Notes under the pieces: generated by a model
Databases searched by the model: none
Seen by the model: the letters and a program-made list of their open reading frames with translations, nothing else
What the model was told of the DNA's origin: nothing
NCBI GenBank assembly: GCA_964398915.1
Contig: CAYNOR010000007.1
Location: 1 to 64,000, forward strand
Origin: Tichowtungia sp964398915
GTDB taxonomy: Bacteria > Verrucomicrobiota > Kiritimatiellia > Kiritimatiellales > Tichowtungiaceae
Length of the DNA: 64,000 bases
Reading direction: 5' to 3'
Program-made: the position numbers and the translations under genes
Shown: positions 19,226-28,116 of the stretch, one piece after another
Layout: every line of letters starts with the position of its first letter
Numbering within the stretch: the stretch's first letter is position 1

Positions 19226-20917
19226 ATGAACAGTGACAGAGTTAAAAAAGGAATGGAACGTGCCCCCCACCGCAGTCTGATGCATGCCACCGGCCTGACC
19301 GATGCGGACATCAAAAAACCGTTTATTGCGGTCTGTAATTCTTTCAACGAGGTGATTCCCGGCCATGTTCATTTGAATCAGGTTGGACGTATTATCTGTG
19401 ACGCCGTCCGCGAAGCAGGCGGAACGCCGCGGGAATTTAATGTGATCGGCGTCTGCGACGGCATCGCGATGGGCCACGAAGGAATGAAGTTTTCTCTGCC
19501 CAGCCGCGAGCTGATTGCCGACAGCGTGGAAACCATGGTTCAGGCGCACGCGTTTGATGCGATGATTTGTATTCCGAACTGCGACAAGATTGTACCCGGT
19601 ATGTTGATGGGCGCGGTTCGTTGCAATATCCCGACGGTATTCGCCAGCGGCGGCCCGATGGCGGCCGGACGACTGAAGGACGGACGCGTTGTGGATCTGA
19701 TCAGCGTTTTTGAAGGTGTTGCGCAGTGCAAGGCTGGTAAAATGACCGAAGCCGAACTGAATGAGCTGGAATGCAAAGCCTGTCCGGGCGCGGGCTCCTG
19801 CTCCGGCATGTTTACGGCCAATTCGATGAACTGCCTGTGCGAAGCGATTGGTATGGCGCTGCCCGGAAACGGAACGTTGCTTGCCACCGAACCGGCGCGG
19901 CTTGAGTTTTGGAAGGCCGCCGCGAAGCGCGCGGTTGAAATGGCGCTGGCCAACGGGCCTAAACCACGCGAAGTTATCACGCATGACTCCGTGGATAACG
20001 CCTTTGTGCTCGATATGGCGATGGGCGGAAGCACCAACACCGTTTTGCACACACTCGCCGTCGCCAATGAAGCGGGCATTGCTTACGACCTCAATCAGAT
20101 CAACCGTCTCTCCAAGACCACGCCGAATATCTGCAAGGTTTCTCCGTCATCGAGTTTCCATATCGAAGACGTTCGCGACGCGGGCGGCATCAGCGCGATC
20201 CTCGGCGAGATCAGTAAAATAAAAGGACTGCTCAAACTCGACTGTCCGACGGTCACCGGGAAAACGCTTGGCCAGAATATTGCCGGAGCAAAAACGCTCA
20301 ATGAAAAATGCATTCATACCGTTGAAAATGCCTACAGCAAAGAGGGCGGCCTCGCCATCCTGCACGGAAACATCGCCGCCGAAGGTTCGGTCGTGAAGAG
20401 CGCTGGCGTTGACCCGAAGATGCTGGTTCATAAAGGCCCGGCGGTTATCTTTGAATCGCAGGAAGAAGCGTGCGAAGGAATTCTCGGCGGCAAAGTCAAA
20501 GCCGGCGATGTTGTTGTCATTCGCTACGAAGGACCGAAAGGCGGACCCGGTATGCAGGAAATGCTCGCGCCCACCAGCTACATCATGGGGCAGGGGCTTG
20601 GTGACAAGGTTGCACTCATCACCGACGGACGTTTCAGCGGCGGAACGCGCGGCGCCTGCATCGGACATATTTCTCCGGAAGCCGCAGAAGGCGGACTGAT
20701 TGGTTTGCTCAAGGCCGGCGATATCATCGAAGTCGATATTCCGAACCGCAAACTGCACGCTGAAGTTTCCGATAAGGAATTCTCCGAGCGGAAAAAAACG
20801 TGGAAGAAGCCTGCGCCGCGCTATACCACCGGCTGGCTTGCCCGCTACGCATCACTGGCTACCAACGCTAGCAACGGCGCCGTGCTGAAATCGCAGTGCG
20901 ACGTGTGCGATGTGTAG
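19226..20917 (+). CDS. ilvD: Dihydroxy-acid dehydratase
   Basis: The 563-residue Fe-S enzyme makes the 2-oxo acid precursors of valine, leucine and isoleucine. Cluster cysteines are visible in IPNCDKIVPGML and ACPGAGSCSGMFTANSM. GGSTNTVLHTLA near residue 270 and the C-terminal TDGRFSGGTRGACIGHISPEA block are typical. The ribosome-binding site AAAGGAG (19213-19219) is 6 nt from this ATG and 3 nt from an ATG one codon earlier, so I prefer the second. No other branched-chain gene is nearby. Confidence 0.97.
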   Translation: MNSDRVKKGMERAPHRSLMHATGLTDADIKKPFIAVCNSFNEVIPGHVHLNQVGRIICDAVREAGGTPREFNVIGVCDGIAMGHEGMKFSLPSRELIADSVETMVQAHAFDAMICIPNCDKIVPGMLMGAVRCNIPTVFASGGPMAAGRLKDGRVVDLISVFEGVAQCKAGKMTEAELNELECKACPGAGSCSGMFTANSMNCLCEAIGMALPGNGTLLATEPARLEFWKAAAKRAVEMALANGPKPREVITHDSVDNAFVLDMAMGGSTNTVLHTLAVANEAGIAYDLNQINRLSKTTPNICKVSPSSSFHIEDVRDAGGISAILGEISKIKGLLKLDCPTVTGKTLGQNIAGAKTLNEKCIHTVENAYSKEGGLAILHGNIAAEGSVVKSAGVDPKMLVHKGPAVIFESQEEACEGILGGKVKAGDVVVIRYEGPKGGPGMQEMLAPTSYIMGQGLGDKVALITDGRFSGGTRGACIGHISPEAAEGGLIGLLKAGDIIEVDIPNRKLHAEVSDKEFSERKKTWKKPAPRYTTGWLARYASLATNASNGAVLKSQCDVCDV

Positions 20918-21150
20918 TTGTGCTACCGCAAGAGCGCAGAGAACTCAAAAATCAGAAAGCCGGGAGATGGACGAACCCATTTTCGCAACATCGGGTGATC
21001 GAGGGTCGGTTTCTGATCGTTTTGTCGGCCATGATTTTGTCAAAACTTTCACGGATGAACTGGCTGCTATCTGTGTAAACAGTTCTTGTTTAGCCGTCGG
21101 GTCTTTAATGCATACGGTGTGAGTAAGACGGAATCAATCTGAGTCGTATT
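20918..21150. other. Intergenic stretch after ilvD
   Basis: No convincing gene or RNA is visible here. A 51-codon frame (20967-21122) starts right after GGGAG with no proper spacing and has no recognisable motif. The stretch leads into the inverted-repeat element at 21151. Confidence 0.4.
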
Positions 21151-21299
21151 GAGTAAATTATTTTACAACCGCTGTCGCTAGAGGAGGTCAGAGGGGCTCC
21201 AAGGGTTCAAATAAACCAGAAATTAACGGTTGTTTCAGGAAGTTCTCTCTACTCCTCGGCTGCTTACTCAAGCGTCAGCGGTTGTAAAAAACAATACTC
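21151..21299. mobile_element. 149-bp element with 29-bp inverted ends (MITE-like)
   Basis: The left arm (21151-21179) and the reverse complement of the right arm (21271-21299) match at 24 of 29 positions, including the unbroken core TTTTACAACCGCTG and CGCT after one mismatch. The 91-bp interior contains no coding frame. The layout fits either a miniature inverted-repeat element or a long RNA hairpin. No clear target-site duplication is visible. Confidence 0.55.
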
Positions 21300-21327
21300 A
21301 TCAAGTGAGTTTCGTATAAGACGGATG

Positions 21328-22731
21328 TCAGCAAACCTTGCGGATTTCAATACCCAGTAACGAGGCCAGTTTTTCAATTTTACCGGCGATGTGTCCCGTT
21401 CCAATCGCGCAATGATGCGCCGGACCGCCTTTAGACCAGTCGTTCATAAAACCTTTTGCGCCGACGCTGAATTTATAGCGGCTGTTGGTGTTGCCGATCT
21501 GTAGAACCGGCCCGGGTACGGATTCGCCTTCGGCGACTTGCAGGAACAGGCTGTCTTTGGTTTGCACCACAGAAAGCAAGGTTACCGGTCCGTGTTTCAC
21601 CGTCATCTGGATGGAAAGACCTTTGCCCGGCTTGCCGTGATAGACGGGCAAAGGCACCAGTCCAACGCGGCTGTCGGCGATGGCGAAATGCGCCGGGCCG
21701 TCGTGGCCGAGATAGACAACATCGTCGACAAAGTCGGACAGGTAAAATTCGGAAAACGATCCGCCGGCGCCGAAAAGGTCCATGATTTTCATGGCCTGCA
21801 CATTTTTGATTTCGCATTCGCCCGCAACCGGAATATGGCGTCCTGTAAGCAGTGTATTGCCTGCGATGACCGAAGTGACAATATTTTCGTATTCACCGGT
21901 GCCTTCGTAATAGTAGGCCATCGAGCCGAGATCGTGTTTGGCAATCAGTTTATCCAGCGCCACTGAAGTTTTGGCGGCGCGTTCAATTTCGGACTTTTCG
22001 CACTCCGGAGAGATATCAAACCTTGTGCCGAACTCCGCGATTTTGGCGGATACTTCACTGGCCGTTACCGCCTTGCGGAATTCATACAGTTCGCACATTT
22101 CCAGGAGTTGGAAATGATTACCGAAAACGGCGGACTGCTGGGTCAGGTCGCTGTAGACATCGAGCATGCCGCAGTAGTAATGCCCCAGCATGCCGACCCG
22201 GTTTTCGCGCATGCCAGCCATTACTTTGGCGGCGTCTACCCAGTCCTGAATTTCGATCCAGGCGGCGGCTTCCTGCAGATAGCCAGTCACGACGTGGTAG
22301 TCGATTCCTGCACGGTTGAATACGCAGGCCAGTTCCGGAACTGAACAGGACTGACAATGCTCCAGCCAGACGCCGGTCATTTTGCCGCGGTCGCCCAGCG
22401 CGTTGAATTTGGCGTAGTCGAGCTGAGCCACCGGTTGAAGGTTCAGCATCACCACCGGAACCTTGGCCCTTTGCACCACCGGCAATACGGTTGAAGAAAG
22501 TGCATACGTGGAGATGAAGAGAAAGATCACCTCGACATTTTCTTTTTTAAACAGCCCGGCGGCAGCGGCGGCTTTTTCCACATTGTCGACCATGCCGGCA
22601 TCCACTACTTCGACATCCATCGCGCCGATGCGGTCACGGATGTACGCATGATAGCCATTCAAATTTTTCAGCAGTCCGTCAAACTGCGCCCAGTACGTAT
22701 CCAGTCCGATTGAAAATAAACCGATCCTCAT
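21328..22731 (-). CDS. L-arabinose/L-fucose isomerase-like protein
   Basis: The 467-residue protein has the order of the AraA/FucI isomerase family: MRIGLFSIGLDTYW with an N-terminal Rossmann-like domain, then VGMLGHYYCGMLDVYSD, then a C-terminal half with VAGECEIKN, FSEFYLSDF and HHCAIGTGHIAGKIEKLA near the end. These enzymes interconvert aldoses and ketoses with Mn2+. The candidate metal ligands include Glu in GEYEN and His in the C-terminal HHC. It lies last in a minus-strand set with two URO-D-family genes and a RhaT-like transporter. The exact sugar is not readable. Confidence 0.85.
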   Translation of the reverse strand: MRIGLFSIGLDTYWAQFDGLLKNLNGYHAYIRDRIGAMDVEVVDAGMVDNVEKAAAAAGLFKKENVEVIFLFISTYALSSTVLPVVQRAKVPVVMLNLQPVAQLDYAKFNALGDRGKMTGVWLEHCQSCSVPELACVFNRAGIDYHVVTGYLQEAAAWIEIQDWVDAAKVMAGMRENRVGMLGHYYCGMLDVYSDLTQQSAVFGNHFQLLEMCELYEFRKAVTASEVSAKIAEFGTRFDISPECEKSEIERAAKTSVALDKLIAKHDLGSMAYYYEGTGEYENIVTSVIAGNTLLTGRHIPVAGECEIKNVQAMKIMDLFGAGGSFSEFYLSDFVDDVVYLGHDGPAHFAIADSRVGLVPLPVYHGKPGKGLSIQMTVKHGPVTLLSVVQTKDSLFLQVAEGESVPGPVLQIGNTNSRYKFSVGAKGFMNDWSKGGPAHHCAIGTGHIAGKIEKLASLLGIEIRKVC

Positions 22732-22801
22732 TTTTTCCTTCCATCTGTTTTAAAACAAAATCCACCAGCTCCTAATGTTTAAAGCAACTGAACGATAACT
22801 T

Positions 22802-23971
22802 TTAATTGTAAAACCCGTGTTCGTAAGCCGCATCGTACATCGCCACCACATTCTCCGGCGGAACTTCGCCCTGAATGTTATGGATGTTGTTGAACACGTA
22901 TCCGCCGCCCTGTTTGAGAATCTCCACATTCCTCCGTGTGTTTTCATAGACTTCTTGCGGTGTGCCTCGCGGCAGAACATGTTGAGAGTCGCAACCGCCG
23001 CCCCAGAACACCATTTTTCCGCTCCAGTCCGCCTTGAGTTCTGCCGGATCCATATTGCGTGCATTGGTTTGAACCGGATTGAGGATATCCACTCCGTTGT
23101 CCTTCAGTTCCGGGATGTATATCCGGCAGTTTCCGCAGGTGTGATACCAGATTTTTGCCTGTGTCCGGGAGCGGATGTACTGCACCAGCTTTTTGTGGCG
23201 CAGCTTGACGATGGAGCGATAAATGTCGGGGCTGAACATCGGTCCGTCCTGGCCGGATAAGTCATCGCCGATCATGATCACATCCACAAGGTCGCTGACC
23301 TCGTCTAAAAAGCCTTCAAAATACCCCATCCAGAACTTACAGGTCTGATCGATCAGCGCTTCACAGAATTCCGGGTCATTCATCAGGTCGCAAAACCAGT
23401 CTTCCAGTCCGCGCAGATACCAGCAGTATTCATAGACCACACCGGCGATTCCGCTGACGACGGCATACGGAGTGTCCTTCTTCAGCTCCAGCGCCCGTTC
23501 CCGCAGTCCAACAAACCGCGCCGGATCATTCCCCTTCGGCCATGGGTAGTCTTTCAAATCGGCCAGCGTTGCATTCGCAAGCGGATGATGCGAGATGTCC
23601 ATGTAAAGCGGATTGGCATCCGGCAGGCTCCAGATTACACCGAACTCATCCTTCAGGTCATGCCACAGTTTTCCATCCCGTTTATTTTGTTTAATGGTTC
23701 CGTCGTAGCCTTCGCCGGCACCGGCACGAATGTAACGGGTATCCACACGAAACCGTTGCAGCACCGACTCCGAAGGTTGCGCAAGCTGCTGCACCGCATC
23801 CATGATCTGGAGTTTCTCGTTAAGCCCAAGGTGTTTCACCAGACTCATATAGGCGTTCTTGTGAATACCTGTCTGGTTTCCGCCGAGATCAATCGGCACC
23901 CGGTCCGGAGTTTCAAAACTCAAGGCCTTCATCATCCGTTCCCGCGAGGGCATGGTTTCTTTGAATTTCAT
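22802..23971 (-). CDS. URO-D superfamily protein, methyltransferase type (A)
   Basis: The 389-residue protein belongs to the uroporphyrinogen-decarboxylase superfamily, whose non-haem members move methyl groups between corrinoids and thiols. RMMKALSFETPDRVPIDLGG is the typical opening. IWYHTCGNCRIYIPEL near residue 290 gives an HxCG Zn-ligand-like motif as in MtaA/MtbA methyltransferases. GGGCDSQHVLPRGTPQEVYE and GGGYVFNNIHNIQGEVPPEN are also family blocks. It is not a haem-synthesis HemE: the context is a sugar locus and a paralogue lies 12 bp upstream. No corrinoid protein is nearby, so methyl transfer is an inference. Confidence 0.85.
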   Translation of the reverse strand: MKFKETMPSRERMMKALSFETPDRVPIDLGGNQTGIHKNAYMSLVKHLGLNEKLQIMDAVQQLAQPSESVLQRFRVDTRYIRAGAGEGYDGTIKQNKRDGKLWHDLKDEFGVIWSLPDANPLYMDISHHPLANATLADLKDYPWPKGNDPARFVGLRERALELKKDTPYAVVSGIAGVVYEYCWYLRGLEDWFCDLMNDPEFCEALIDQTCKFWMGYFEGFLDEVSDLVDVIMIGDDLSGQDGPMFSPDIYRSIVKLRHKKLVQYIRSRTQAKIWYHTCGNCRIYIPELKDNGVDILNPVQTNARNMDPAELKADWSGKMVFWGGGCDSQHVLPRGTPQEVYENTRRNVEILKQGGGYVFNNIHNIQGEVPPENVVAMYDAAYEHGFYN

Positions 23972-23983
23972 GTGAGGACACTC

Positions 23984-25087
23984 CTAGTTACATTTCCCAT
24001 GCTTTATGCAGAGTTCGATAAATTTTTCCACTCGTTCCGGCGAAACATCATTCTGAATAATGTGTGCGGGAGAAATCATATAGCCGCCGCCCGCACCGAG
24101 AATGGAAATCTTTTTCTTAATGTCTGCTTCCAGTTCCGCATTGGAGCCTTTCGGCAGCAGGTGCTGCTGGTCGATCGCGCCCCAGAACGCAAACAGATCG
24201 CCGAACCCGTCTTTCATTTCCTTCACCCCGTGGCCGGGTACGCCGGGCTGAACCGGATTGAATACTTCAAAGCCGATCTCCCGGATCTGAGGCAGCAGTT
24301 TGCTGACGGCTCCGTCGCAATGCAGAATCGGCACAATGTCAGGATTCGCCGCCTTGAACCGGTCGATCATCTGTTTATAGAGCGGCATGAGCTGTTCTTC
24401 AAACATGGCGGGCGACATCAGCAGGCCGTCCTGTCCGCCGAAGTCGTCGCCGACCCAAATGGCATCCACGCCTTGCGCGATTAATCGCAGGCCGACCTGT
24501 GTCTGGAACTCTGCGCAGGCTTTGAACAGAGGAATCACATAGTCCTCTTCGCCGGCCATATCCATAAGCAGTTTTTCCATGCCGGCCAGTGTCTGCGCCA
24601 GTGAGAAGATCGTCACTTCAATGTCACCGATGATGAAATAACGGTCCTTGAATTTTTCGACGAGTGCCGCGGCATCGTCATAGCGGCCCGGCGCATCCGG
24701 ATCGGGCCAGCGGTAGGCGGCAATGTCGGCGGCGGTTTCGGCGTGCCTGAGCGGCGGCTCGACAATTTCGACATAGATCGGCCCCTGCTTCATCCGCATG
24801 CCGTATTCATTCAACCAAGTTCCATCCGCAAATTTCTCCGGCTTGAATCCGCAGTATTCGGCTGCGCCGGTCACCACCACGTCGCAACCCATTGCGGTAC
24901 GGATTTCATTGCCGCTGATGCGGTAGGTGACGTCTTCAAAAATATTTTTGGTATAATGCATCGGGATGTTTAGCTTTTTTGAAAAGTGGTCATAAAGCTG
25001 GGCGCAGAACTCAAATTGAACCGGCACACGATCCGGCAGGCCGTCCATCCGCTTGAATGCTTTCAGCACTCTTTCTCTTGGGGTCAT
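23984..25087 (-). CDS. URO-D superfamily protein, methyltransferase type (B)
   Basis: The 367-residue paralogue of the downstream gene starts TPRERVLKAFKRMDGLPDRVP. It shares the WVGDDFGGQDGLLMSP block and the C-terminal LGAGGGYMISPAHIIQNDVSPE. The position of the Zn-ligand motif reads LHCDGAV rather than HxCG, so the two copies have diverged at the presumed active site. They are 12 bp apart and must be co-expressed. Both are soluble. The role in the sugar locus is unknown; haem synthesis is unlikely. Confidence 0.85.
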   Translation of the reverse strand: MTPRERVLKAFKRMDGLPDRVPVQFEFCAQLYDHFSKKLNIPMHYTKNIFEDVTYRISGNEIRTAMGCDVVVTGAAEYCGFKPEKFADGTWLNEYGMRMKQGPIYVEIVEPPLRHAETAADIAAYRWPDPDAPGRYDDAAALVEKFKDRYFIIGDIEVTIFSLAQTLAGMEKLLMDMAGEEDYVIPLFKACAEFQTQVGLRLIAQGVDAIWVGDDFGGQDGLLMSPAMFEEQLMPLYKQMIDRFKAANPDIVPILHCDGAVSKLLPQIREIGFEVFNPVQPGVPGHGVKEMKDGFGDLFAFWGAIDQQHLLPKGSNAELEADIKKKISILGAGGGYMISPAHIIQNDVSPERVEKFIELCIKHGKCN

Positions 25088-25232
25088 GGGGATCTCCTTA
25101 TTCTAGCCGGCTTGGGTCAGGTTTTGTGAAAATGCCGATCCGGTTTTGTCGTGCCTTTTTTTGTATTCATAGTTAAAGCCGGATTTGATTTTCATTTTAA
25201 CGGTGCTGCGCGTCATAGTGATTTCACTTCGA

Positions 25233-26267
25233 TTAATGTATGGCCATACTGCTGCCGAGACCGATGATACAAGTCGCCACAATCAGTACCGCCGTCCCTG
25301 AATACAGCCAGGCGATTGCATGATGTCCGTGACAGCCCTTCCATTCACCAGTCAGCAACCCGACGACATTGCTGGTTACGATAATAAAAGCCATATGCAA
25401 CGACCAGCTGACAAAGTTGTAGGAGCCCATCTGCGTCTCGCCCATTCCGTAGAAAAAAAACTGAAGGTACCAAAGGGTTCCTGCGGCGGCGCACAGCAAC
25501 AGGTTCTTCAGCCGAGGCGTCCTGCTGTCGCCGAAGTTCTTAAACGTCCGGTTTCGTAAGCTTAGAAAAACACACCAGATGGCATTTGTCAGGAACCCGC
25601 CCCAGAGGATGACCACCAGTAATGGGATATTTGATCGCACCGGTATAACACCCATTTCAACGGCCATCTGTTGTGCGGGTGCACCGGCCTTGAAGGCGAA
25701 TGACATGCAAGAACTCATCACCCCGGCGAAAACAGCAACCAGCACCCCTTTTGGCAAATTAAATTCACCAGCCGTCGCCGAACCTGCTGACAAGGCTTTC
25801 TCTTTCTCTACACCGGCCTTCCCGCATATGGCGATTCCAATCAGGCAAAGCAAAATGCCGCTCAGCGTTACCCATCCAGCTGCGGTTTGGATGATCGTTC
25901 CGAATGACCCGTTAAACAGCGGCGGGATCAGCGTTCCAAATGCCGCACAAAATCCCAGCGAGACGGCAAACCCCAGTGACATTCCGAGATAGCGTATGCT
26001 CAATCCAAAAGTAATTGAACCAACGCCCCATAGCACGCCGAACAAAAAGGCCAGACCAAGAGCATTTTTAGGCGAGGCTTTCAATACATTAATAAACTGC
26101 GGTGCAAAAGCTGTTGCCATGATCAGAGGCACAATGATCCAGGCGAAAAGACCCAGCGTGAGCCAGTAATTCTCCCATGCCCACAACTTAATCTTTTTGC
26201 ACGGCGCATAAAAGCCGCCGGCCGCCATGCCGCCCACCGCATGCAGAAACACACCCAAAGCAACCAT
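25233..26267 (-). CDS. RhaT-like sugar/proton symporter
   Basis: The 344-residue inner-membrane protein has about ten hydrophobic helices. It matches the RhaT L-rhamnose transporter pattern (GGFYAPCKKIKLWAWENYWL, then GVLWGVGSITFGLSIRYLG and SLGFCAAFGTLIPPL). It is the first gene of the minus-strand sugar set and diverges from the AraC regulator. RhaT homologues import rhamnose or related 6-deoxy sugars, so a methyl-pentose or a derivative is the best guess for this locus. Confidence 0.88.
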   Translation of the reverse strand: MVALGVFLHAVGGMAAGGFYAPCKKIKLWAWENYWLTLGLFAWIIVPLIMATAFAPQFINVLKASPKNALGLAFLFGVLWGVGSITFGLSIRYLGMSLGFAVSLGFCAAFGTLIPPLFNGSFGTIIQTAAGWVTLSGILLCLIGIAICGKAGVEKEKALSAGSATAGEFNLPKGVLVAVFAGVMSSCMSFAFKAGAPAQQMAVEMGVIPVRSNIPLLVVILWGGFLTNAIWCVFLSLRNRTFKNFGDSRTPRLKNLLLCAAAGTLWYLQFFFYGMGETQMGSYNFVSWSLHMAFIIVTSNVVGLLTGEWKGCHGHHAIAWLYSGTAVLIVATCIIGLGSSMAIH

Positions 26268-26380
26268 TAGATTCTCCTTCGTTTTTATACCGCCGTCGCA
26301 ACTCTAATTGTCAAGTTATAGAAAAACCTCCTGGCTTTCAATGGACAGAATGACATCTCTTTGGCACATTATGACCCTGC

Positions 26381-27277
26381 ATGTCTGATTTTAAAAAATC
26401 ATGGTTTCGTTATCTGCCGGTTACCCCGGATGCTCGCAGGTGGGGGCTATATGTTATGGACGCAGGGTATACGCTGGTTCCTGCAGGATGGCCGTATCCT
26501 TCCGGGAAACACCCCGAGGATCACCTGTTTTCATGGGAAAAGGGAAGAACGCTCAGTTCTTTTTCATTGGTATATATTACGCGCGGCAAAGGAGTTTTCG
26601 AATCATCCACGGGTGGAACAAAAGAAATTCACGAGGGGACTTTGTTCATTTTGTTCCCCAATGAATGGCATCGCTACCGCCCTGATCCAGTTACCGGATG
26701 GGATGAATATTGGGTGGAATTTGACGGTGATCAGGCCCGGCGGATTATGGGCCACCCGGGATTTTCAAAAAAACAACCGGTTGTTTATTTGGGGCATGAT
26801 GAAAAAATGCTCAGCTTATTTATCGAGATCGTAGAAAATATTGAGCATGGTTCGAGCGAATTTGAGCACATCATTGCTGCGCAAACATCCCAGATCGTCG
26901 CACGTCTGCTTGCATCGATCCGGCGCACGGGGGATTCAAGCCCGGGTAATGCAGAACTCATCCGCCATGCATGCTGTCTTATTTTAGAACAGTCGAATGA
27001 ATGTGTCGATTTTGATCAATTGGCCCGGAATTTCGGGCTGAGTCTGTCAGGATTCCGTAAGCAGTTCAGAAAAATAACGGGGTTGCCGCCCGGGCAATAC
27101 TTGCAGCAAGTCAAAATCAACAAGGCATGCGAACTGCTGCGGCAGACAGCTTTCTCTGTCGGAGAGATTTCCGCGCGGCTTGGTTTTGAATCAATTTACT
27201 ATTTTTCACGCATATTTAAAAAGAAAACAGGGCTCACACCGAGCGATTACCGTAAGCAGAGTTTGTCGCGGTTGTAG
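26381..27277 (+). CDS. AraC-family transcriptional regulator
   Basis: The 298-residue protein has an N-terminal cupin sensing domain (HPEDHLFSWEKGRTLSSFSLVYI in two blocks; GTLFILFPNEWHRYRPD near residue 85) and a C-terminal pair of helix-turn-helices (FDQLARNFGLSLSGFRKQFRKITG and VGEISARLGFESIYYFSRIFKKKTG in parts). It diverges from the RhaT gene across a 113-bp gap. It is most likely the sugar-responsive activator or repressor of the isomerase/URO-D/RhaT set. This role is inferred from position. Confidence 0.92.
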   Translation: MSDFKKSWFRYLPVTPDARRWGLYVMDAGYTLVPAGWPYPSGKHPEDHLFSWEKGRTLSSFSLVYITRGKGVFESSTGGTKEIHEGTLFILFPNEWHRYRPDPVTGWDEYWVEFDGDQARRIMGHPGFSKKQPVVYLGHDEKMLSLFIEIVENIEHGSSEFEHIIAAQTSQIVARLLASIRRTGDSSPGNAELIRHACCLILEQSNECVDFDQLARNFGLSLSGFRKQFRKITGLPPGQYLQQVKINKACELLRQTAFSVGEISARLGFESIYYFSRIFKKKTGLTPSDYRKQSLSRL

Positions 27278-27306
27278 ATAAAAAGTGCAAAACGTTGAAT
27301 TAGAAG

Positions 27307-27323
27307 TTTCCAAAGGTTGGAAA
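27307..27323. repeat. Iterated palindrome TTCCA-N5-TGGAA (intergenic copy)
   Basis: TTTCCAAAGGTTGGAAA is one of ten copies of TTCCA-N5-TGGAA in the window. The others are at 1710-1724, 5454-5468, 10187-10201, 13749-13763, 14124-14138, 49940-49954, 50035-50049, 53080-53094 and 57585-57599. Seven of the ten have the stricter form TTCCAA-N3-TTGGAA. This is the only intergenic copy and it lies 39 bp before the start codon at 27362. Confidence 0.85.
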
Positions 27324-27361
27324 TCCTCTTATTCTCCGCGTCAGCAAAAAAGGGGGTACAT

Positions 27362-27757
27362 ATGACTAAAAAGACACTGTTGGCTGTTATCGCTGTATTT
27401 GTTCTCTGGTCAGTTCTTGATCTGATCCTGCATGTTGGCATTCTGGGCCCCGTCTATCAGGCGACCTCCGAAATGTGGCGTGCGCCGAGCCTGATGAAGC
27501 CGGGCTACATCCATGCATCCGTTCTGCTTAGTTCCATCGTATTCACGGCGATTTATGCGGGGCTGATTAAGGATAAGCGTCTGGGAACCGGGCTCTCCTT
27601 TGGTTTTCTGTGGGGAGCGGCAAATGGATTTGCCATGGGCTTCTGCACGTATGCTGTTCAGCCGATCTCTTTCGAGCTGGCGGTAATCTGGACGCTTGGT
27701 GGTGTCGTTAAAGCAACATTGGCCGGTCTCCTGCTCGGTGCGATGATTAAAGAATAA
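27362..27757 (+). CDS. Small integral membrane protein, unknown
   Basis: The 131-residue protein has four hydrophobic helices (TLLAVIAVFVLWSVLDLIL; SVLLSSIVFTAIYAGLI; FGFLWGAANGFAMGFCTYAV; AVIWTLGGVVKATLAGLLLG). AAGGGGG before the ATG supports this start; a frame from 27317 adds 15 residues with no ribosome-binding site. It follows the AraC gene by 84 bp on the same strand. The family is not recognised. Confidence 0.8.
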   Translation: MTKKTLLAVIAVFVLWSVLDLILHVGILGPVYQATSEMWRAPSLMKPGYIHASVLLSSIVFTAIYAGLIKDKRLGTGLSFGFLWGAANGFAMGFCTYAVQPISFELAVIWTLGGVVKATLAGLLLGAMIKE

Positions 27758-27825
27758 TTTACGGCGGCGCGGTTTTGGGAGCAGGACCACCAATCGCCTG
27801 CCTTGACAGTCTCCGCCAAAGAAGC

Positions 27826-27846
27826 AAAGCGGCAAAAAACCGCTTT
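27826..27846 (+). terminator. Weak hairpin before tRNA-Arg
   Basis: AAAGCGG and CCGCTTT form a 7-bp stem around a 7-nt loop, about 70 bp after the membrane protein gene. There is no uninterrupted T run, so termination is only possible. Confidence 0.3.
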
Positions 27847-27883
27847 CATCTTTCATACTTCATCCTTCATAGTTCGTCCCATC

Positions 27884-27960
27884 GCTCCGGTAGCTCAGCT
27901 GGACAGAGCAACGGTTTCCTAAACCGTAGGTCGCGGGTTCAAATCCCGCCCGGGGTACCA
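27884..27960 (+). tRNA. tRNA-Arg (anticodon CCT)
   Basis: The acceptor stem GCTCCGG/CCGGGGT (two G-U pairs), D arm GCTC..GAGC, anticodon stem ACGGT/ACCGT with loop TTCCTAA, and T arm GCGGG/CCCGC all fold. The anticodon is CCT, reading AGG. The encoded 3' end ACCA is present. Two copies of its 3' end follow within 250 bp. Confidence 0.95.
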
Positions 27961-27963
27961 GTG

Positions 27964-28116
27964 CGGGATGAGAACCCGCGGGTTCAGCCGAGACCGCAGG
28001 TCGAGACAGGCTTCACGAATGTGAAGCAGCGAAGCGGCAAATCCCGCCCGGGGTACCATCATTCAGAAGTATGAATGATGAACTATGAAAGATGAATGGG
28101 AAACGAAGCCGGAAAT
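27964..28116 (+). repeat. tRNA-derived 153-bp unit, copy 1
   Basis: The unit opens with the 14-bp palindrome GAACCCGCGGGTTC. It then holds a 53-nt insert (27986-28038) where the tRNA would have its T loop, and continues with the last 20 nt of tRNA-Arg including ACCA (28039-28058). It ends with ATGAATGATGAACTATGAAA-type sequence. A second copy follows directly. Confidence 0.8.

Noticed and set aside
20967..21122. 51-codon frame after ilvD
   Set aside because: It has no spaced ribosome-binding site and no recognisable motif.
27775..28074. 99-codon frame across tRNA-Arg
   Set aside because: It is a translation of the tRNA and its repeats (SSAGQSNGFLN-type peptide), not a gene.
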